DNA of 64,000 bases from Deinococcus radiopugnans ATCC 19172 (lineage in GTDB: Bacteria > Deinococcota > Deinococci > Deinococcales > Deinococcaceae), in NCBI RefSeq assembly GCF_006335125.1, contig NZ_VDMO01000011.1:62001-126000 (forward strand), given 5' to 3'. Both the position numbers and the translations under genes were made by a program. Shown in pieces: positions 31,667 through 41,640 of the stretch; positions within the stretch are counted from its first letter, which is position 1, and every line of letters starts with the position of its first letter. The notes under the pieces were generated by a model. It searched no databases. It was not told the origin of the DNA and saw only the letters and a list, made by a program, of their open reading frames with translations.

Positions 31667-32518
31667 TCAGCCCTTGACCGCACCTGCCGTCAGGCCGGAG
31701 ACGATGTTGCGCTGGAAGATCAGCACCAGGGCGATCAGCGGAATGGTGACCACGATGCTCGCGGCCATGATCGGCCCCCACGGCTGATCGAACTGCGAGG
31801 CGCCGGAGTAGTTGGCGATCACCACGGGTACGGTGCGGTTGGTGCTCATAAAGGTCAGGGCGAACAGGTACTCGTTCCAGGCGTTGATGAAGGCCAGCAG
31901 CCCGGTGGTCACCAGCGCCGGCATCATCACCGGGAACAGCACCCGGAACAGCGTTTGCAGCGGGCTGGCGCCGTCCACCAGCGCCGCCTCCTCCAGTTCG
32001 CCGGGAATGTCGCGCACGAAGGAGGTCAGCACCCAGACCGTGAACGGAATGGTGAAGATCAGGTACGAGACCATCAGGCCGATCGGGTTGTCGAACAGCC
32101 CAAAGCGCGTAATCAGCGTGAACAGGCCGCCCAGCACGGCGATCTGCGGAAACACGCTGACCGCCAGGATGATGTACATGATGAACTGCTTGCCCCGGAA
32201 GCGGAAACGCCCCAGCGCGTAGGCGGCAAAAGAGCCGAACAGCAGGCTGACCGCAACGGCCCCCACCGCCACGATGGTGCTGAACAGCAGCCCGCGCCGG
32301 AAGCTGGGGTTGTTCAGCACCTGCGTGTAGTTGTCGATGGTGGTGGGCGCGGCGATGAACTGCAGCGGCGGCAGGAACAGATCGGCGGCCCGGCGGAAAC
32401 TGGTCAGCACGGCCCAGGCGAAGGGAAACAGCAGGTACACGGCGATCACGATCACCAGCAGGTAGAACAGCGTCCGCTGGAGGTAGAACAGGCCGGGGTT
32501 GGTGCGCTTCAGGTTCAT
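31667..32518 (-). CDS. carbohydrate ABC transporter permease (MalG-like)
   Basis: The 283-residue permease has six predicted membrane segments and the EAA loop [20 protein letters not shown] that docks the ATPase. It is the last gene of the operon binding protein - permease - permease, 10 bp after the MalF-like gene. No ATPase gene is present, so a shared ATPase encoded elsewhere is expected. Length is normal for the MalG/UgpE family. Confidence 0.92.
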   Translation of the reverse strand: MNLKRTNPGLFYLQRTLFYLLVIVIAVYLLFPFAWAVLTSFRRAADLFLPPLQFIAAPTTIDNYTQVLNNPSFRRGLLFSTIVAVGAVAVSLLFGSFAAYALGRFRFRGKQFIMYIILAVSVFPQIAVLGGLFTLITRFGLFDNPIGLMVSYLIFTIPFTVWVLTSFVRDIPGELEEAALVDGASPLQTLFRVLFPVMMPALVTTGLLAFINAWNEYLFALTFMSTNRTVPVVIANYSGASQFDQPWGPIMAASIVVTIPLIALVLIFQRNIVSGLTAGAVKG

Positions 32519-32528
32519 GTCTGCCTCC

Positions 32529-33476
32529 TCAGTCGAACTTCACGCGGAAGGCGGTCACGTAGATGACCACAATCGCCATGATGATGATAAAAATCGCCAC
32601 CGACACGGCGCTGCCGGTGCCGAGCAGCTGGTTGTCGATCAGCTGCTGACGGGCGTAGCCGGTCATGCTGGTGCTGGCCGCCACGTTGGCCCCCAGCATC
32701 ACGTACATGATGTCGAAGACCCGCAGCGCGTCCAGGCTGCGGAACACCAGCGCCACCAGCAGCGCGGGCCGCAGCAGCGGCAGGGTCATGCGCCAGAACT
32801 GGGTCCACTTGCTCGCGCCGTCCATGTCGGCGGCCTCGTACATGTCGCCGGGCAGGCTTTGCAGCCCCGCCAGGATCAGCAGCGCCATGAACGACGTGGT
32901 TTTCCACACGTCCACCGCGATCATGGCCCAGATCGCCGTCGAGGAGTCGGCCAGCAGCGCCTGACCGCCCAGCAGTCCCTGGCCGATCAGCCCGAAGGAG
33001 TCGTTGTACATGTAGGCCCACATCTGCGCCGAGACCACCGTGGGAATCGCCCAGGGAATCAGCATGGCGGTGCGCAGGAAGGACCGTCCAGCAAAGGCGC
33101 TGTTGACCACCAGCGCGATGATCATGCCGAACACGGTTTCCAGAAACACCGAGAACACCGTGAAGATCAGGGTGTTGCGCACCGCCGTCCACCACTGCGG
33201 GTCCTGCATGAAGCCCAGCCCGATGCCCTCAGCGGTGGTGAACCAGAAATTCTGCAGGCCCACGAAGACGGACTGGTCCGGCGTGGTCAGGTTGGCTTCC
33301 TGCGCCGAGAAGAAGATCGTGCGGTACAGCGGAAAACCCGCCACCAGCGCGATGGCGATCAGGGTGGGCAGCAGCAGGATGATGGCGGTGCGGGCGCGGG
33401 AGGCCTCGATGCCGGGGGTCCGGCGGGCACGGGCCGGCGGCGCGCCTGGAGGCTTGGCGGGGGCGTTGATGGTCAT
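32529..33476 (-). CDS. carbohydrate ABC transporter permease (MalF-like)
   Basis: The 315-residue permease has a Pro/Ala-rich N-terminal tail, six membrane segments and the EAA loop [25 protein letters not shown] sequence near residue 210. It partners the MalG-like permease. It lacks the large periplasmic loop of enterobacterial MalF, as is usual for trehalose/maltose systems of thermophiles and Deinococcus. The 310-bp gap before it holds a hairpin and no gene. Confidence 0.92.
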   Translation of the reverse strand: MTINAPAKPPGAPPARARRTPGIEASRARTAIILLLPTLIAIALVAGFPLYRTIFFSAQEANLTTPDQSVFVGLQNFWFTTAEGIGLGFMQDPQWWTAVRNTLIFTVFSVFLETVFGMIIALVVNSAFAGRSFLRTAMLIPWAIPTVVSAQMWAYMYNDSFGLIGQGLLGGQALLADSSTAIWAMIAVDVWKTTSFMALLILAGLQSLPGDMYEAADMDGASKWTQFWRMTLPLLRPALLVALVFRSLDALRVFDIMYVMLGANVAASTSMTGYARQQLIDNQLLGTGSAVSVAIFIIIMAIVVIYVTAFRVKFD

Positions 33477-33720
33477 GGTTTACGGCCTCCTTGTCCCTGA
33501 AAGGTGGGGTTCCCCAAAAGAAACGGGACCCCCGGCACTGCTCGGAAGAAATGGGCGGCGTCGGTGGGCGGCGGGTCTGATCTGGAATCTGTAGCTTAAC
33601 GCTCTATTCCGGTCTGAGTTTGAAGTGATTCGTGCAAAAAAGGCGGGAGAATCAGTTGTTGTGGGTCTTCTTTGTTGCGGGGTGCCCGGACCGTACTTTC
33701 AGGGCCACCTTCACAGAGAA

Positions 33721-33751
33721 GGGGACGCCCCGTATACAAGCGGGCGTCCCC
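33721..33751 (-). terminator. hairpin between sugar-binding protein and permease genes
   Basis: GGGGACGCCC (33721-33730) and GGGCGTCCCC (33742-33751) form a perfect 10-bp stem, 35 bp after the binding-protein stop. The T run is weak (TTCTCT), so partial read-through into the permease genes is likely. The gap 33477-33786 holds nothing else I can name. Confidence 0.6.
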
Positions 33752-33786
33752 AGGTCACCTTGCGGTGAGGGGAGAGGAGGCCGCGC

Positions 33787-35046
33787 TTACCAGCCGCGGC
33801 CCTTGATGCGGGCCAGGTCCGTTTCCAGCTTCTTGACGGCGGCCGCGCCCTTGGTCTTGCCTGCCAGCACGTCGCTGACGGCGCCCGCGAAGGCCTGCGA
33901 GACCTGGTTGTACTTCAGCTTGGTGGGGCCGGAGGGACGGGCCACCGCGCTGGTGAACACGTCCAGCAGGCTGCCGAAGAAGGGGTTGGCCTTCAGCACG
34001 GCCTGGTCCTTGTACAGCGCGGGGCGGGTGGGGTTGTACGCTCCCTCGATGGCGCGGATCTTCTGCTCGTCCGCGCTGGTCAGGAAACGCACCAGATCGA
34101 TGGCGGCGGCCTGGTTCTTGCTGTACATGCTGACGCCCAGGTTCCAGCCGCCCAGGGTGGCCGCGTTGCCGTTGCCGCCGCTGGGCAGGGGCGCCACGCC
34201 GATCTTGCCCTTAACCTTGCTGTCGTCGCTCTGGCCGAGGGCCCAGGCGTAGGGCCAGTTGCGCATGAACGCCGCGTTGCCCGACTGGAAGATGCCGCGT
34301 GCCTCTTCCTCACCGTAGGTGGTCACGCCTGCGGGGCTGATGGTCTTGACCCAGCTGGCGGCAGTGTCCAGCGCCTTGGCGGCGTTGGCGTTGTTGACGG
34401 TGATCTTGCCGCTGTCATCGACGATGGTGCCGCCGCCGAAGGACACCAGCCACTCCAGCGCGTCACAGGTCAGGCCCTCGTAGTTCTTGCCCTGGAACAC
34501 GAAACCGGTGAAGGTGGAGTTGGCCTTCTTCTCGCCGTCCTCGATCTTCTTGGCCATGGTGGACAGTTCGGTCCAGGTCTTGGGCGCGGCGTTGTAGCCG
34601 TACTTTTTCATCAGGTCGGTGCGGTAATACAGCAGACCGGCGTCGGTGAACCACGGCATGGCCACCAGCTTGCCGTCCACGGTGTCGGCGGCAATGATGC
34701 TCTTGAAGTGCGCGTTGACTTCGGCGGCCGGAATCTTGCCCTTCAGGTCCACGAAGTGCTGGGACAGCAGGCCGGGCCAGATGATGTCGAGCTGGTAGAC
34801 GTCGATGGCGTCGCTCTTGGCGGCCAGCTGCTGCTGATACAGGCCCAGGCGGTCGTTGGTCAGGTTGGGGCTCTCGAAGACCTTGACGGTGTTGCCGGTC
34901 TTCTTGGCCCAGCGCGCCGCGCCGTCCTTGCAAAGCTGGAGTTCCTGGCCCACGGTGCCGCAGGCCAGGGTCACCTGCACGGCTCCGGCCTGGCTGGAAG
35001 CGGCGATGGCGGCGGTCAAGCTGACAAGTGCAATAGCTTTCTTCAT
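33787..35046 (-). CDS. extracellular sugar-binding protein (trehalose/maltose type)
   Basis: The 419-residue protein has a signal peptide ([20 protein letters not shown]) and the family-1 solute-binding pattern: [16 protein letters not shown] [46 protein letters not shown] and [13 protein letters not shown]. This resembles trehalose/maltose-binding proteins of Thermus and Thermococcus. ATG 35046 has AGGAGG upstream. A good promoter and a LacI-type palindrome lie in front. Confidence 0.92.
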   Translation of the reverse strand: MKKAIALVSLTAAIAASSQAGAVQVTLACGTVGQELQLCKDGAARWAKKTGNTVKVFESPNLTNDRLGLYQQQLAAKSDAIDVYQLDIIWPGLLSQHFVDLKGKIPAAEVNAHFKSIIAADTVDGKLVAMPWFTDAGLLYYRTDLMKKYGYNAAPKTWTELSTMAKKIEDGEKKANSTFTGFVFQGKNYEGLTCDALEWLVSFGGGTIVDDSGKITVNNANAAKALDTAASWVKTISPAGVTTYGEEEARGIFQSGNAAFMRNWPYAWALGQSDDSKVKGKIGVAPLPSGGNGNAATLGGWNLGVSMYSKNQAAAIDLVRFLTSADEQKIRAIEGAYNPTRPALYKDQAVLKANPFFGSLLDVFTSAVARPSGPTKLKYNQVSQAFAGAVSDVLAGKTKGAAAVKKLETDLARIKGRGW

Positions 35047-35098
35047 GAATCCTCCTGCGTGAATGTGCTGGGCGGACCCAGCTCTGGCACTTCCCCTC

Positions 35099-35110
35099 GG
35101 AAGCGGTTCC
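35099..35110. promoter_or_regulatory. LacI-family-like operator upstream of the sugar-binding protein gene
   Basis: GGAAGCGGTTCC fits the LacI-family core AANCGNTT with matching GGAA/TTCC flanks. It lies about 26 bp downstream of the -10 box, in the leader, where a repressor would block transcription. Similar sites lie before the second sugar operon and before pckA. Confidence 0.55.
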
Positions 35111-35135
35111 ACGCGTACGTAATTGTGATTGCGGC

Positions 35136-35164
35136 AGGCTACACCGCCTGATGCAGGGTGTCAA
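35136..35164 (-). promoter_or_regulatory. promoter of the sugar-binding protein operon
   Basis: On the minus strand TTGACA (35164-35159), 17 bp, TAGCCT (35141-35136): the best sigma-70 match in the window. The 375-bp gap 35047-35421 holds this promoter, the operator and the gatC -10 box. Confidence 0.75.
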
Positions 35165-35408
35165 TGTGAACTTTCTCAATTCCAGATTATGGTTTTGCCC
35201 CTTGCTTGGCCCTGGCCTCTGGTCCATGTCGGCTGGGACCATCGCTGAACCTCTTCTGACGGCGGCCCTCCGCGGTGCGAGGCCAGGTGCCGCGATGGCA
35301 ACCCTGGAGGCGAGCTGACGTCGACCGGCTGTCCGTCGCCTCTGTGGTGCTGCTCTGTCTGCATGGGGCGCGTCCGGCACAAAGCAGTCACTCGCCGCGC
35401 CGGGAATC

Positions 35409-35414
35409 TATACT
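35409..35414 (+). promoter_or_regulatory. -10 box TATACT of gatC (leaderless)
   Basis: TATACT ends 7 bp before the gatC ATG, so the transcript should start at or next to the start codon. Confidence 0.6.
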
Positions 35415-35421
35415 GCCCCCC

Positions 35422-35712
35422 ATGATTGACGCGGCCCAGATGGACCATCTCGCCAGCCTCGCGCGGCTGGAACTGACCCCCGACGAGCGCGAAGCCATGA
35501 CCCAGGACCTCGTGCGCGTGCTGGGCTACTTCGAGCAACTGCGGGACGTGGATACGGACGGCGTGGAGGAAATGCAGCGCCCGGTGACGCTGGTGAACGT
35601 GCTGCGCGACGACGTGCCCGGTGGGGCGTTTCCGGCCTCGGTGATCGAGGCGCTGGCCCCCGAGACCCAGGACGGCTTTATTCGCGTGCCCCGCACCGTC
35701 GAGGCCGAGTAG
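35422..35712 (+). CDS. gatC: aspartyl/glutamyl-tRNA amidotransferase subunit C
   Basis: GatC is the small subunit of the GatCAB amidotransferase that turns Glu-tRNA(Gln) and Asp-tRNA(Asn) into the amidated forms. The 96-residue protein shows [20 protein letters not shown] and a C-terminal FIRVPRTVE, as in the family. ATG 35422 follows a TATACT box by 7 bp; earlier in-frame starts are unlikely. serS starts immediately after the stop, so the two are coupled. Confidence 0.92.
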   Translation: MIDAAQMDHLASLARLELTPDEREAMTQDLVRVLGYFEQLRDVDTDGVEEMQRPVTLVNVLRDDVPGGAFPASVIEALAPETQDGFIRVPRTVEAE

Positions 35713-36990
<1,278 letters not shown>

Positions 36991-37023
36991 GTTCAGATCG
37001 CTGGGTTCGGAAATAGACGGTGG

Positions 37024-37047
37024 GGGCCGGGTCATTTGATCCGGCCC
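37024..37047 (+). terminator. terminator after serS
   Basis: GGGCCGG (37024-37030) pairs with CCGGCCC (37041-37047), extended inward by three pairs (one G-U), followed by a pyrimidine tail (TCTCTTC). Confidence 0.6.
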
Positions 37048-37095
37048 TCTCTTCACGCCTTGATCGTGGAAAATCTCCGCCTGATCTGGAGACGA

Positions 37096-37677
37096 ATGCT
37101 GGCATTCCTGCTGGCCTGCTCAGGCGCCGGTTTTGCAGGCGGCAGTCAGACGGAGGCCGCCTGACTGGGCCGCGCGGTGGACGTGCCGAACACCGATTTT
37201 TGCCGTTCCAGCGGATGCCGTCTGCTGGCTGTTCGCCCGAACGACTTCAACACGGTGGGCTGGCCCGACGGTCAGTGGCACCGCTACCGCGTGGGCCAGG
37301 GCTGGACGCTGGAAGTGGACGTGCGCCCGGAAGGCTGGATCAGCAACACGCGGCTGCTCAAGCTTTCGGCCCGCACGGGAACCAGACTCAGCAGTCAAGA
37401 GCTGAATCAGGCCGCCCGATTCCTGAGCGCCGTGACGGGCCGGCGCTTTTCAAGGCAGGCTGTGGGTGCGTGTCTCGATGCTGGACTGGCAGCCCAAAAC
37501 CGTGACCCGGACGTGTATGGTCCCACGCATCCTCTGAGCCAGTGGACGACTGCTTCAGGTCTGCCGTTCAAGGCCCGCTGCGGGGTGGCGGGCGTGGGAC
37601 AACTGGGCGTCTGGGCCGGGTGGCTGCAGGAGGAGCGCGTCAGGGCGAATGCAGCGCCGCAGGTGGGGTCACATTGA
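37096..37677 (+). pseudogene. secreted hypothetical protein gene interrupted by an in-frame TGA
   Basis: From ATG 37096 the frame encodes a signal peptide (MLAFLLACSGAGFAGGSQ) and then meets TGA at 37162-37164, codon 23. The same frame continues without a stop to 37677 and encodes a plausible mature domain with FCRSSGCRLLAVRPNDF and WHRYRVGQGWTLEVDVRPEG. A GTG at 37177, five codons after the TGA, could restart translation, but the product would lack its signal peptide. It may be a recent pseudogene, a sequencing error, or a gene read through at TGA. The family is not recognised. Confidence 0.55.
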
Positions 37678-37703
37678 CCCGTCTGCCCAGCTATCTTCGC
37701 CGT

Positions 37704-38435
37704 ATGAATCGAATCTTCATGGGCCTGCTGGGCCTGCTGCTGGTGGGCTGCCAGCAGACCGTCGTCACGCCGGGGCCACTGCCCCAGCTGCGCGAGAGTG
37801 CGCTGGGGCAGACCCTCAACCTCAGCGGTCAGGTGGAGGACTGGCCTGCGGGCCTGACGGCAGAGATCGTGCTGGAGCGGTATGCCGCGCCGCAGACTGT
37901 GATCGGTTCGGTGTCTGATGCTGGTGCCTTCCGCGTGTCCACAACCGCACCGCTGCCGCTGCAGAGGACGGCGGTCTCCGCACTCCTTGGCCCGGTGGGA
38001 CCGGAGAATGGCTGTGCGGGGCAGGACCTTCAACTCTCCGACGCTGCCGTGCGCGCCTTTGAACTGCCGACCCTCCGCCTGATCCGGCAGGGGCCTGCAT
38101 CTGCGTCCCTGCGCCCGCAGCTCAGCCCGCCGGTTCGCGTTCCAGAACTGCGGCGACAGGCCGGGAACAGTGAGGTACGGGCGCTGTACGTGGACCGCGA
38201 TCTGCGCGTGGTGGGCACGCAGGTCTGCTCGGGCCAGTCTGTCGTCACCGGAACCAGATGGCAACGGGCCACCAGCATCAACGTGCAACTCCGGGCGGGC
38301 TGGAACCTGATCACCGTCACCAGCGAGGTCGTGAGCGGGCAAGATCGGACCGATGCTGATCGCCTGACCGTCCAGGGGGGTGACCCGGTGGTGGGCACGG
38401 TCTGGACGTACAACGGGGTGCCGCTGGACCGCTAA
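37704..38435 (+). CDS. lipoprotein of unknown function
   Basis: The 243-residue protein begins MNRIFMGLLGLLLVGCQQ, a lipoprotein signal with cysteine in the lipobox (LLVGC). The mature part is beta-rich with NLSGQVEDWPAGLTAEIVLE and GSVSDAGAFRVS, like a carboxypeptidase-regulatory or bacterial Ig-like sandwich. TATCTT lies 6 bp before the ATG. An earlier in-frame start at 37542 would overlap the upstream gene and bury the lipobox. Confidence 0.75.
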   Translation: MNRIFMGLLGLLLVGCQQTVVTPGPLPQLRESALGQTLNLSGQVEDWPAGLTAEIVLERYAAPQTVIGSVSDAGAFRVSTTAPLPLQRTAVSALLGPVGPENGCAGQDLQLSDAAVRAFELPTLRLIRQGPASASLRPQLSPPVRVPELRRQAGNSEVRALYVDRDLRVVGTQVCSGQSVVTGTRWQRATSINVQLRAGWNLITVTSEVVSGQDRTDADRLTVQGGDPVVGTVWTYNGVPLDR

Positions 38436-38468
38436 CCGCCTGCCGCCGCTCAGCTCATGCCCGTCCGC

Positions 38469-38474
38469 TACGCT
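38469..38474 (+). promoter_or_regulatory. -10 box TACGCT of the protease-nuclease gene (leaderless)
   Basis: TACGCT ends 6 bp before ATG 38481. It indicates its own transcription start and supports this ATG over a start at 38457. Confidence 0.55.
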
Positions 38475-38480
38475 ACCGGC

Positions 38481-40451
38481 ATGGACATTCCGCCCGAGGT
38501 GCTGGAACAGACCCACGCCCGCTTTGTCAGCCGCGACAGCGAACGGGCGCGCACGCACGAGCGCCTGATCGTGGGCGGCCCGATGGCGGCCAATACGGCC
38601 GAGCGCCTGGAAGCCCGCCTGACCCGCCTGGGGGTGCCCCACACCGACGCCTGTGCGCTGGCCGAGGGCCGCGAGACCATGGCGGCCGTCACCGAGCGGC
38701 TGCCCGGCAAGCCCCGTATTCAGACCGAACGGGTGCTGGGCGCGAACGATCTGGTGGGCGTGGCGTATCTGGATCTGGCCCGCAGCGCGTCGCGGGCGGT
38801 GGGCCGGGTGGTCCTGAAAGACGCGCGGGGCCGCACGGTGGGCTTCGGCACCGGCTGGCTGTGCAGTCCGCGCGCCATCCTGACCAACCACCACGTGCTG
38901 GAGAACGCGGCCACCGCCCGGCTGGCAGTGATCGAGTTCAATTACGAACTGCTGCCCGGCGGCGAACTGGCCACGCCGGTCACCCTGGCCCTGGACCCCG
39001 ACACGCTGTTCGTGACCTCGGAGGCGCTGGATTACTCGCTGGTGGCGGTGCGCGGCGACACGGCGGCCTACGGCTGGCTGCCGCTGATTGCCAGCACCGA
39101 CAAGACCGTGCTGGGCGAGGCCCTGAGCATCGTGCAGCACCCCGGCGGCGAGACCAAGCAGGTGGCCCTGCGCGAGAACCGATTGATCGATCTGCTGCCC
39201 GACTTTCTGCACTACGAGACCGACACCGCCCCCGGCAGCAGCGGCAGCCCTGTGTTCAACGACGCCTGGGAGGTGGTGGCGCTGCACCACAGCGGCGTGC
39301 CGCGCACGGACAGCCAGGGCCGCACCCTGCGGCGCGACGGTCAGCCGCTGCAACCCGGCGATCCCGACAGCGCCATCGACTGGATCGCCAACGAGGGCGT
39401 GCGCGTCAGCCGCATCCTGAACGATCTGCGGACCCGCGCCGACGCGGCGGACAATGCCCTGGTGACCGAGGTGCTGAGCGGGGACCGTCCACCCACCCTG
39501 GTTCCCAACCCCGTGCCCCCCGGCGCGGGCGTGCTGGAAGCAGTCAGCACCCTCGATCTGGGCCTGATCGCCCCTGGCCCGGACGGTGTGGCCAGCTGGC
39601 CCGTCACGTTGAGGCTGCGCGTGAGTGAGGGAGAGGCGCACCCTGCCGAGCCCGCATCAGGACCCACGCCGGGACCAGGGCAACAGAGCGGCTACCTCGA
39701 CCCGCAGGACGAGGCGGACGCGGCGGCCTACTACGCGGGTGTGGCGCTGGACGGATCCCCCCAGGCGCGGTTTCTGGCGTTGTCGCAACTGGTCACGCGC
39801 ACGCACGCGCGTCAGCCGCGCTACTCGCCTGCCACCGAGCTGTACCCGGCGGTCGACGTGTGGCCCGACGGCCTGCTGCGCAGCCTGTACAGCGCCCGAG
39901 AGCACGCGCCGGGGGAATTCATCGCCGCCGACCTGGCCGCCCAGGCCCGCCGCACTGAACTGGCCGCCCGCGAGGGCATCGCGCTGGACACGCTGGAAGA
40001 CGCCTTTCCGTACAACTGCGAGCATGTGGTGCCGCAAAGCTGGTTTGCCAAGCGCGAGCCGATGCGCGGCGATCTGCACCATCTGTTCGCCTGCGAACCC
40101 GATTGCAATTCCTTCCGGGGCAACACGCCGTACTTCGACTTTCCCGACTACGGCGAGGCGCTGCGCAGCGACTGTGGCCGCCGCGATCCCGGCGAGTTCG
40201 AACCCGCGCACGGCAAGGGCGCGGCGGCGCGGGCCACCCTCTACTTCCTGCTGCGGTATCCCGGCGTGGTGCGGCAGTACAGCGCCCGGCACCTGGACAC
40301 CCTGCTGGCGTGGCACGCGGCCACCCCGCCCGGCGACTGGGAACGGCACCGCAACGCCCTGATCTTCGCGCGCCAGGGCAACCGCAACCCGCTGATCGAT
40401 CATCCCGAGTGGGGCGCGGGGGTGGACTTCTCGGAAGGGCTGGGCCGCTAG
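38481..40451 (+). CDS. trypsin-like serine protease fused to an EndoI-family nuclease
   Basis: The 656-residue protein joins two enzymes. Residues about 110-275 form a chymotrypsin-fold protease with the full triad: H138 (LTNHHVL), D184 (ALDYSLVAV) and S254 (APGSSGSPVF). Residues about 405-650 match endonuclease I: H515 in NCEHVVPQSWF, then MRGDLHHLFACEPDCNSFRG (H533/H534) and a KGAAARATLYFLLRYP helix. Residues 1-105 are helical and not recognised. There is no signal peptide or membrane segment, so both activities are probably cytosolic, and must be held inactive until needed. EndoI enzymes are usually secreted. Neighbours give no clear partner. It could be a defence or programmed-death effector; a housekeeping role is not excluded. 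Confidence 0.88.
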   Translation: MDIPPEVLEQTHARFVSRDSERARTHERLIVGGPMAANTAERLEARLTRLGVPHTDACALAEGRETMAAVTERLPGKPRIQTERVLGANDLVGVAYLDLARSASRAVGRVVLKDARGRTVGFGTGWLCSPRAILTNHHVLENAATARLAVIEFNYELLPGGELATPVTLALDPDTLFVTSEALDYSLVAVRGDTAAYGWLPLIASTDKTVLGEALSIVQHPGGETKQVALRENRLIDLLPDFLHYETDTAPGSSGSPVFNDAWEVVALHHSGVPRTDSQGRTLRRDGQPLQPGDPDSAIDWIANEGVRVSRILNDLRTRADAADNALVTEVLSGDRPPTLVPNPVPPGAGVLEAVSTLDLGLIAPGPDGVASWPVTLRLRVSEGEAHPAEPASGPTPGPGQQSGYLDPQDEADAAAYYAGVALDGSPQARFLALSQLVTRTHARQPRYSPATELYPAVDVWPDGLLRSLYSAREHAPGEFIAADLAAQARRTELAAREGIALDTLEDAFPYNCEHVVPQSWFAKREPMRGDLHHLFACEPDCNSFRGNTPYFDFPDYGEALRSDCGRRDPGEFEPAHGKGAAARATLYFLLRYPGVVRQYSARHLDTLLAWHAATPPGDWERHRNALIFARQGNRNPLIDHPEWGAGVDFSEGLGR

Positions 40452-40492
40452 TCGCCGGTCACCTGCCTGCGCCGACTCTGTAGACTGCCGGC

Positions 40493-41017
40493 ATGACCCA
40501 ATCCATGTTCGATCCGGCCGTCCTGAAAGCGATGGGCCAGACCCCCGAGGAAGTCCGCACGCGCCTGGGCGTGGAGCTGGACCGTTTCGAGGCGCAGCTG
40601 CGGGGCCGCGAGGCCGACTGGACCACCACCCAGCCGGGCCGCGAGTGGTCCCCGGCGCAGGAGGCCGAGCACGTCCTGAAAATCGACAACAGCATCGTGC
40701 CGCTGATGCGCCTGCTGATGTCCGACAAGGAACTGCGGCCCATGCCCCAGGTGCCGGGCGAGATCGTGGACGGCAAGCGGCAGTCGCCTGAAGCCCTGCT
40801 ACCCAGCGACGAGGGCCTGCCCTTCGCGGCGCTGGACACCACCTGGGCCGAACACCGTCAGAAGCTTGAGGAGATGGCCGCCCACGTGACCGAGACGCCG
40901 GGGCGCACCTTCTGGCACCAGTTTTTCGGTGAGATCGACGCGCTGGACTGGCTGCGGATGGTCGCCATGCACCTGCGCAACCACCGCAAGCTGCTGGAGG
41001 AGAGCGCCGCCGCATGA
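40493..41017 (+). CDS. DinB-like four-helix domain protein
   Basis: The 174-residue protein is all-helical with PGREWSPAQEAEHVLKIDNS and WLRMVAMHLRNHRKLLEES, the spacing of histidines expected in DinB/YfiT-type metal-binding bundles, a family enlarged in Deinococcus. Its enzyme activity is unknown; relatives are thiol transferases. TAGACT lies 6 bp before the ATG. It overlaps the next gene by 4 bp. Confidence 0.75.
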   Translation: MTQSMFDPAVLKAMGQTPEEVRTRLGVELDRFEAQLRGREADWTTTQPGREWSPAQEAEHVLKIDNSIVPLMRLLMSDKELRPMPQVPGEIVDGKRQSPEALLPSDEGLPFAALDTTWAEHRQKLEEMAAHVTETPGRTFWHQFFGEIDALDWLRMVAMHLRNHRKLLEESAAA

Positions 41018-41451
41018 GCGATCCGAACGTCAAGACCGACAAGGGCACGCGCGGCCACGAGCTGGACATCCACGTCACCTTCACGCACCCGCTGCCCGAA
41101 GCGCAGGCGCTGGCCGCCCTGCTGGTGCTGGATGGCTTCCGCGTGGAGCTGTATCGCCCGCACCCGGCGCCCACCCGGCCCCCCAGCGAATCCGTGCCGC
41201 AGCCGGAAGTGACGCCCGACATTCCCTCCGCCCGCCTGACCGGCCCCCTGCGTGACCCGGAGGCGGTGCGCGCGGGCCTGAGCGCCCTGCTGGGCAAGGA
41301 CGCCCGCTACGTGGAGGTCGGCGTGCGCGGCTTCCTGCGCAGCACGACGGGGCAGACCGACTGGATGCCCTGGAAGCTGAACAAGGTGCTGAAGCGGGCC
41401 GAGGCGGGGAAAGTGGGATTCGAGGAAGCCGTGCGCTACGTGCTGGAGTAG
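41014..41451 (+). CDS. hypothetical protein coupled to the DinB-like gene
   Basis: The 145-residue protein has an N-terminal strand (HELDIHVTFTHPLPEAQALA) and a C-terminal WKLNKVLKRAEAGKVGFEEA helix, separated by a Pro-rich linker. No family is recognised. The ATG overlaps the DinB-like stop (ATGA). After its TAG the frame stays open for 37 codons to TGA at 41563-41565 and encodes a hydrophobic stretch (WLVALAVIFAAWMWRAP); it lacks a good start codon and may be a remnant. Confidence 0.65.
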   Translation: MSDPNVKTDKGTRGHELDIHVTFTHPLPEAQALAALLVLDGFRVELYRPHPAPTRPPSESVPQPEVTPDIPSARLTGPLRDPEAVRAGLSALLGKDARYVEVGVRGFLRSTTGQTDWMPWKLNKVLKRAEAGKVGFEEAVRYVLE

Positions 41452-41574
41452 TGGCCGCAGAGTAGCTGGCTGGTCGCGCTGGCGGTTATTTTTGCGGCCT
41501 GGATGTGGCGAGCGCCCGCGCGAACGGGGGAAATGCTTGAAGCCGCCTCTGTTCCGCTGCGTTGAGGGGAACAT

Positions 41575-41620
41575 AAAAAAGGGAAGGAGAGGGAGCCGGA
41601 TCATATGGCCCTCTCTCCCG
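41575..41620 (-). terminator. probable terminator of the MFS gene
   Basis: On the minus strand an imperfect GC-rich stem (GGAGAGGG-type arm at about 41586-41597 and CCCTCTCTCC-type arm at about 41609-41619) is followed by a run of six T (41580-41575). Confidence 0.45.
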
Positions 41621-41640
41621 TCATCGGCTGCCGGGTCTGA

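Noticed and set aside
37407..39641. A 744-residue open frame on the minus strand opposite the lipoprotein and protease-nuclease genes
   Set aside because: It has the typical composition of an antisense shadow and would contradict three well-supported genes on the other strand.
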